From Rhodanobacter sp. (GTDB lineage Bacteria; Pseudomonadota; Gammaproteobacteria; Xanthomonadales; Rhodanobacteraceae), in contig JAPHUU010000019.1 of the NCBI GenBank assembly GCA_026193555.1, positions 1 to 8,727 of the forward strand: DNA of 8,727 bases, in the 5' to 3' direction. Position 1 is the first letter of the stretch; every line of letters starts with the position of its first letter. Under the pieces are notes generated by a model. It did no database searches and had not been told where the DNA came from. It saw nothing but the letters and a program-made list of their open reading frames with translations. This document shows positions 5,085 to 8,727 of this stretch, piece after piece. Position numbers and translations under genes: made by a program.

Positions 5085-6361
5085 GCCTCAGGCTCCGCCT
5101 CATCGCCATGAACTTCCTGCAGTTCTTCGTATGGGGCTCGTGGCTGCTGACCATCGGGGCCTACTGGTTCCAGAACCGGCACTGGTCCGGCACGCAGTTC
5201 GGCGCGATCTTCTCGACCATGGGCATCGCCTCGCTGTTCATGCCGTCGATCATGGGCATGATCGCCGACAAGTGGATCAATGCGGAGAAGCTCTACGGCG
5301 CGCTTCACATTGCCGGTGCCGCGGTGCTGTTCATGGTTCCGCTGATCGACAACCCGGCCACCCTGTTCTGGGTGATGCTGCTGAACATGATGTGCTACAT
5401 GCCGACGATCTCGCTGTCGATCGCGGTGGCCTACTCGGCGCTGAAGGGCCATGGCAAGGACGTGGTGATCGATTACCCGCCGATCCGCGTATGGGGCACG
5501 ATTGGCTTCATCGTGGCGCTGTGGACGGTGAGCCTGCTGCACCTTGAGACTTCGGCCGGCCAGTTCTACGTTGCCTCCGGCGCGGCGCTGCTGCTTGGCG
5601 TGTATGCCTTCAGCCTGCCGCCCTGCCCGCCCAAGCTGGGCCGCCGGGCTGAGAAATCGCTGCTCGATACGCTCGGGCTCACCTCGTTCAAGCTGTTTCG
5701 CGAAGGCAAGATGGCGATCTTCTTCCTCTTCGCGATGCTGCTGGGCGCCGCGCTGCAGCTGACCAATGCGTATGGCGACACCTTCCTGCACGACTTCGCC
5801 AACGTCGATGCCTACAAGGGCCTGGTCGCGGTGCGCTACCCCGCGATCATCATGTCGATCTCGCAGATCTCCGAAACCCTGTTCATCCTGGCCATACCGT
5901 TCTTCCTCAAACGCTTCGGCATCAAGACGGTGATGCTGATCAGCATGCTGGCGTGGACGCTGCGCTTCGGCCTGTTCGCCTATGGCGATCCCGGCTCGGG
6001 CCTGTGGATGATCGTGCTGTCGTGCATCGTCTATGGCATGGCATTCGACTTCTTCAACATCTCCGGCTCGCTGTTCGTCGAGGGGCAGAGCGATCCGGCG
6101 ATCCGCGCCAGTGCACAGGGCCTGTTCATGCTGATGACCAATGGCGTCGGCGCGGTGCTGGGCAGCTCACTGAGCGGACTGATCATCGACGCCTGGTTCA
6201 CCCATGCCGACGGCAGCAAGGACTGGCACGGCATCTGGATGACGTTCGCGTCGTATTCGCTGGTGGTGGCCGTGCTGTTCGTGTTCCTGTTCCGGCACAA
6301 GCATGATGCCGGCGCGATCAGCAGCATGCATCCCGGTCGTGGCGAGGTGGCGGCACCGTAG
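5081..6361 (+). CDS. nupG: Nucleoside:H+ symporter, NupG family (MFS)
   Basis: A 426-residue inner-membrane permease of the nucleoside:H+ symporter family, close to E. coli NupG in length and sequence. Shared blocks include NFLQFFVWGSWL at 11-22, FMPSIMGMIADKW at 53-65, PPIRVWGTIGF at 133-143, GKMAIFFLFAMLLGA at 209-223, IIMSISQISETLFILAIPFFL at 256-276, AWTLRFGLFAYGDP at 291-304, AFDFFNISGS at 321-330 and AIRASAQGLFMLMTNG at 340-355. Residues I recall as lining the NupG nucleoside site (R136, T140, F143, Q226, N229, Q262, E265, F322, D323 here) are all kept. About twelve hydrophobic segments are visible. It probably imports ribo- and deoxyribonucleosides. The start at ATG 5081 matches the family N terminus; the open frame runs upstream to GTG 4922 but that part is Arg/Pro-rich and unlike the family. 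It is convergent with the diguanylate cyclase gene. No nucleoside-catabolic genes adjoin it. Confidence 0.9.
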   Translation: MSLRLRLIAMNFLQFFVWGSWLLTIGAYWFQNRHWSGTQFGAIFSTMGIASLFMPSIMGMIADKWINAEKLYGALHIAGAAVLFMVPLIDNPATLFWVMLLNMMCYMPTISLSIAVAYSALKGHGKDVVIDYPPIRVWGTIGFIVALWTVSLLHLETSAGQFYVASGAALLLGVYAFSLPPCPPKLGRRAEKSLLDTLGLTSFKLFREGKMAIFFLFAMLLGAALQLTNAYGDTFLHDFANVDAYKGLVAVRYPAIIMSISQISETLFILAIPFFLKRFGIKTVMLISMLAWTLRFGLFAYGDPGSGLWMIVLSCIVYGMAFDFFNISGSLFVEGQSDPAIRASAQGLFMLMTNGVGAVLGSSLSGLIIDAWFTHADGSKDWHGIWMTFASYSLVVAVLFVFLFRHKHDAGAISSMHPGRGEVAAP

Positions 6362-6435
6362 CATCAGGCAGCTGGTCCAGCCCTATTGTTGCGCCAGCCG
6401 GATCGGACGCCGCGCCGCTCCGGCAACCGTACCGC
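6362..6435. terminator. Convergent gap with a possible two-way hairpin
   Basis: This 74-base gap separates the convergent nupG homologue and diguanylate cyclase gene. GCCGGA at 6397-6402 pairs with TCCGGC at 6419-6424 (six pairs, 16-base loop). No T-run follows on either strand, so intrinsic termination is doubtful. Confidence 0.2.
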
Positions 6436-8235
6436 TCAGGATACCAGGGTGCTCGCGACCACCCGGTCGCGACCGTGCGACTTGGCCGAGTACAAGGCCT
6501 TGTCGGCAGCCCGCATCCAGCTGGACACGTCGCGGCAGTGTTCGCCATCGAACATCGCCACGCCGATGCTCACGGTGATGCGGGTCTGTGCCCCCTCCAT
6601 CGGCGGCGATAGCGCGGCAACGCCGGCACGCAGCGCTTCAGCCAGCCGCATGCCGGCCTCGGCGCCATGTTGCGGGCACAACACCGCAAACTCCTCGCCG
6701 CCAATACGGGCAACGTGCGCATGGCCGTCCACCCGCGCTCGCAGGTAGTCCGCCACGACACACAGCACGCGATCGCCGGCCTGATGCCCGGCGCTGTCGT
6801 TGATCCGCTTGAAGTAGTCGAAATCGATCAGCATGAGTACGTGTTGCGGGCGCTGGGGATCGCGCCGCTCGGCCAGCAACCCCTCGGCACGCTGCAGGAA
6901 AGCCCGCCGGTTCTCGATTCCGGTGAGCGGATCGCACAGGGCCTGCATGCGCAGTTCGGCAGCATGTCGGTGCTGGTTGTGCAGCAACAGGAACAACAGC
7001 GTGGCAAGCAGCAGCAGGCCCGCGATCGACAGCTCGGTCACCCGGTCGAGCAGAACCACGCGCCGGCCTTCCTCCGCGCGCCGCTCCGCCTCCGCGTGCG
7101 CGGCCTTGAGCGCCAGGCTGTTGACCCGGTTCTCGCGCTCGAGATCATGGATACGCAACTCCTTCTCACGCACCGCGTAACGCTGCTCCAGTTCGGTCTC
7201 GATCGCCCGCAGGGCAGGCGTGCTGGTCGAGGCGTTGAGCCGCAGCGCCTCGCGCACATCGGCCAGCGCCTGATGCAGCTCGCCGACCTGCTCGGCCATC
7301 TCGCTTTCGATCTCCAGCAGATTGGACAACTCGCCATTCATCCCGGCGGCCCGGGCGCGCGCCACGGTCGCCTGCATCAGCGCATAGGCCTTTTTGTGCT
7401 GGCCAAGCGCCGCCTCTGCCTGCGCAATATCGGTACTGGAGCCCAGTGAATCGCTGATCCGCCCACTGGCCAGCTCCTGCGCCAGCGACGTCTGCGACAA
7501 CGCCAGTGCCTTATGCGGCCGGCCAAGCTTCAGATACATCTGCGACAGGTTGTCACCGACCATCACCACCAGTTCGTGGGCACCGATCAGGGAAAAATGC
7601 CTGCGCGAGCTTTCGTACATCGCGGCGGCGTCGCTTACCCGATTGAGCGTGGCCAGGGCGAGGCCCAGGTCATTCTCCGCGTCAGCCATGCCCCACCGAT
7701 CGCCCAGCGCCGCATAGCTGGCCTCCGCCTGGTGGCACAACGGCAGCGCCTTCTCCGCGCGTTCGTCCAGGGTGTAGGCGTCGCATAGCTGGAATCTGGA
7801 CCAGGCGACGATCTGCGGATCGGTGATGCCCTGCACCCTTGCCGCCGCCTGCAGGGCCTGGCTCAGGCCCTCGCCGATGCCATTGGCGATATCGTGCCTG
7901 GCGCGCAGGTAACCGGCTGCCGCCTGCGCCAACGGATCGCCGCTGGCATTGCCCAGACCATCAAGACGCAAGGTGGCTTCGGCCAGCGCGGCATCGTCGT
8001 TGGAATTGATCGCCGCCGTACCCATGCCCCATAGCAGCGACCGTTCACGGACCGTCGTGAGCCCGGTGCCGCCCTTGTCGAGCTGGCTGCGCACGTCTTC
8101 GATCAGGCCCGACGGGTCGGTGACCGCTCGTGCGCGCCACGCGTTCATCGATGCATCCGCGGTTGTACCGGTACCACCGGCATGCACGAGCAGCGGCAGC
8201 AGAAGACCCATCCATGTAACCACCTTCCGCAGCAC
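6436..8235 (-). CDS. Membrane diguanylate cyclase: periplasmic TPR sensor, TM segment, GGDEF domain
   Basis: A 599-residue protein predicted to make c-di-GMP from two GTP at the inner membrane. Residues 1-19 form a signal peptide (LRK, then hydrophobic LLLPLLVHA). Residues ~60-335 are helical TPR-like repeats, e.g. ENDLGLALATLNRVSDAAAMYESS, presumably a periplasmic ligand or protein sensor. Residues ~340-395 look coiled-coil (ETELEQRYAVREKELRI onward). A transmembrane helix spans ~401-419 (ELSIAGLLLLATLLFLLL). The GGDEF domain spans ~430-597, with DPLTGIENRRAF at 435-446, LMLIDFDYFKRINDSAGHQAGD at 467-488 and active-site GGEEF at 512-516. The position of the inhibitory RxxD site reads DGHA, so product inhibition is probably lost. 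GTG 8235-8233 is the start: AGGAGG lies seven bases upstream, and the signal peptide begins there. The frame runs 92 codons further upstream but overlaps dusB antisense. No EAL/HD-GYP or effector gene adjoins it. Confidence 0.9.
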   Translation of the reverse strand: MLRKVVTWMGLLLPLLVHAGGTGTTADASMNAWRARAVTDPSGLIEDVRSQLDKGGTGLTTVRERSLLWGMGTAAINSNDDAALAEATLRLDGLGNASGDPLAQAAAGYLRARHDIANGIGEGLSQALQAAARVQGITDPQIVAWSRFQLCDAYTLDERAEKALPLCHQAEASYAALGDRWGMADAENDLGLALATLNRVSDAAAMYESSRRHFSLIGAHELVVMVGDNLSQMYLKLGRPHKALALSQTSLAQELASGRISDSLGSSTDIAQAEAALGQHKKAYALMQATVARARAAGMNGELSNLLEIESEMAEQVGELHQALADVREALRLNASTSTPALRAIETELEQRYAVREKELRIHDLERENRVNSLALKAAHAEAERRAEEGRRVVLLDRVTELSIAGLLLLATLLFLLLHNQHRHAAELRMQALCDPLTGIENRRAFLQRAEGLLAERRDPQRPQHVLMLIDFDYFKRINDSAGHQAGDRVLCVVADYLRARVDGHAHVARIGGEEFAVLCPQHGAEAGMRLAEALRAGVAALSPPMEGAQTRITVSIGVAMFDGEHCRDVSSWMRAADKALYSAKSHGRDRVVASTLVS

Positions 8236-8242
8236 CGCGACA

Positions 8243-8248
8243 CCTCCT
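8243..8248 (-). promoter_or_regulatory. Strong SD that fixes the GTG start of the diguanylate cyclase
   Basis: AGGAGG on the minus strand is a perfect SD seven bases before GTG 8235-8233. It lies inside the longer open frame, which argues against ATG codons upstream of it such as 8274-8272. A faint promoter candidate for this gene is TTGCTG (8299-8294) and GATGAT (8275-8270), with an 18-base spacer. Confidence 0.75.
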
Positions 8249-8319
8249 GGCAGATCGCACTCAGTCGCCATCATCGCCGCGCACCGGCTCCCGCAGCAAG
8301 TGGCAGCCTGCGCTGCGGC

Positions 8320-8325
8320 TACAAT
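8320..8325 (+). promoter_or_regulatory. -10 box for a probably leaderless dusB mRNA
   Basis: TACAAT matches the -10 consensus at five of six positions and ends six bases before ATG 8332, so the expected +1 is the A of the start codon. No SD with proper spacing precedes that ATG. No clear -35 is visible 16-18 bases upstream. Leaderless mRNAs with this spacing are known to be common in xanthomonads. Confidence 0.5.
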
Positions 8326-8331
8326 GGGCGA

Positions 8332-8727
8332 ATGAAGATCGGCCGCTACCGCATCGACCCGCCGCTGGTGCTCGCCCCGATGGCGGGCGTCACCGACAAG
8401 CCGTTCCGCCTGCTGTGCAAGCGGCTGGGGGCGGGTCTGGCCGTGTCCGAGATGACGGCATCGGATCCACGGCTGTGGCATACACGCAAGTCGCTGCAGC
8501 GGATGGATCACGCCGGCGAGCCGGAGCCGGTCAGCGTGCAGATTGCGGGCTACGACCCGGCGATGCTGGCCGAGGCAGCACGCTTCAACGTCGCCAACGG
8601 CGCACAGATCATCGACATCAACATGGGCTGTCCGGCCAGGAAGGTCTGCAACGTATGGTCCGGTTCGGCACTGCTGCAGGATGAGCCGCTGGTGGCGCGC
8701 ATCGTCAAGGCGGTGGTCGACGCGGTC
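8332..8727 (+). CDS. dusB: tRNA-dihydrouridine synthase DusB (5' part, cut by window end)
   Basis: The first 132 codons of an FMN-dependent enzyme that reduces uridine to dihydrouridine in the tRNA D-loop; E. coli DusB has 321 residues, so about 40% is present. Seen are LAPMAGVTDKPFRLLCKRLGAG at 14-35 (the FMN-binding start of the TIM barrel), SEMTASDPR at 39-47, VSVQIAGYDP at 67-76, and IIDINMGCPARKVCN at 93-107, where C100 is the expected catalytic cysteine. GCPARKVCN followed by SGSALL fits DusB better than DusA or DusC. The frame is open to the last base. The ATG at 8332 gives the family's usual N terminus. A three-codon ORF (ATG 8324, stop overlapping 8332-8335) precedes it and is probably chance, because its ATG overlaps the -10 box. 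In many gammaproteobacteria fis follows dusB; that lies outside the window. Confidence 0.93.
   Translation, partial: MKIGRYRIDPPLVLAPMAGVTDKPFRLLCKRLGAGLAVSEMTASDPRLWHTRKSLQRMDHAGEPEPVSVQIAGYDPAMLAEAARFNVANGAQIIDINMGCPARKVCNVWSGSALLQDEPLVARIVKAVVDAV

Noticed and set aside
4091..5791. 566-codon minus-strand open frame across the FAD oxidase, the gap and the transporter
   Set aside because: It is antisense to two well-recognised genes and low-complexity (Arg/Gln/His/Ser-rich). High-GC genomes commonly leave such frames open.
8236..8511. 92-codon extension of the diguanylate cyclase frame
   Set aside because: It overlaps dusB antisense, whereas GTG 8235 has a perfect SD and begins a signal peptide.
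1..8727. CRISPR array, insertion sequence, tRNA, prophage or defence cassette
   Set aside because: No regularly spaced repeats, transposase motifs, terminal inverted repeats, tRNA-like cloverleaf or defence-protein signatures were seen; the space is filled by housekeeping genes.

Overview
This window looks like an ordinary housekeeping stretch of a high-GC gammaproteobacterial chromosome. The best guess is the Xanthomonadales/Lysobacterales, in the Rhodanobacter/Dyella/Xanthomonas neighbourhood. The grounds are strongly G/C-ending codons on every gene, the divergent rsmI / lpoA-yraN pair, GGGGAAC-type G-rich repeats at gene ends, and at least one gene whose -10 box sits directly in front of its start codon. 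The taxon is an inference from gene content and style, not from a search.

Layout: (1) 17-892, minus strand: rsmI, the 16S rRNA C1402 2'-O-methyltransferase. (2) 974-3246, plus strand: lpoA (outer-membrane lipoprotein activator of PBP1A) and yraN (UPF0102 nuclease-fold protein), overlapping by one base. (3) 3414-4784, plus strand: a GlcD/D-lactate dehydrogenase-type FAD oxidase. (4) 4785-5080: a 296-base region with no convincing gene but rich in structure. It holds a G-rich repeat, hairpins with competing arms, a terminator-like hairpin with six T, and a Shine-Dalgarno (SD)-containing hairpin in front of a six-codon mini-ORF. (5) 5081-6361, plus strand: a close NupG-type nucleoside:H+ symporter whose ATG overlaps the mini-ORF stop. 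(6) 6436-8235, minus strand: a periplasmic-TPR/transmembrane/GGDEF diguanylate cyclase, convergent with the transporter. (7) 8332-8727, plus strand: the first 132 codons of dusB, divergent from the cyclase and cut by the window end.

Functionally the genes cover translation-apparatus modification (rsmI, dusB), peptidoglycan synthesis control (lpoA), metabolism and transport (2-hydroxyacid oxidase, nucleoside uptake) and c-di-GMP signalling. They do not form one pathway. I find no mobile element, CRISPR array, tRNA, phage gene or defence cassette. The parts that most deserve a second look are the possible regulatory leader of the nupG homologue, the apparently leaderless dusB, and the repeat-derived tail of RsmI.
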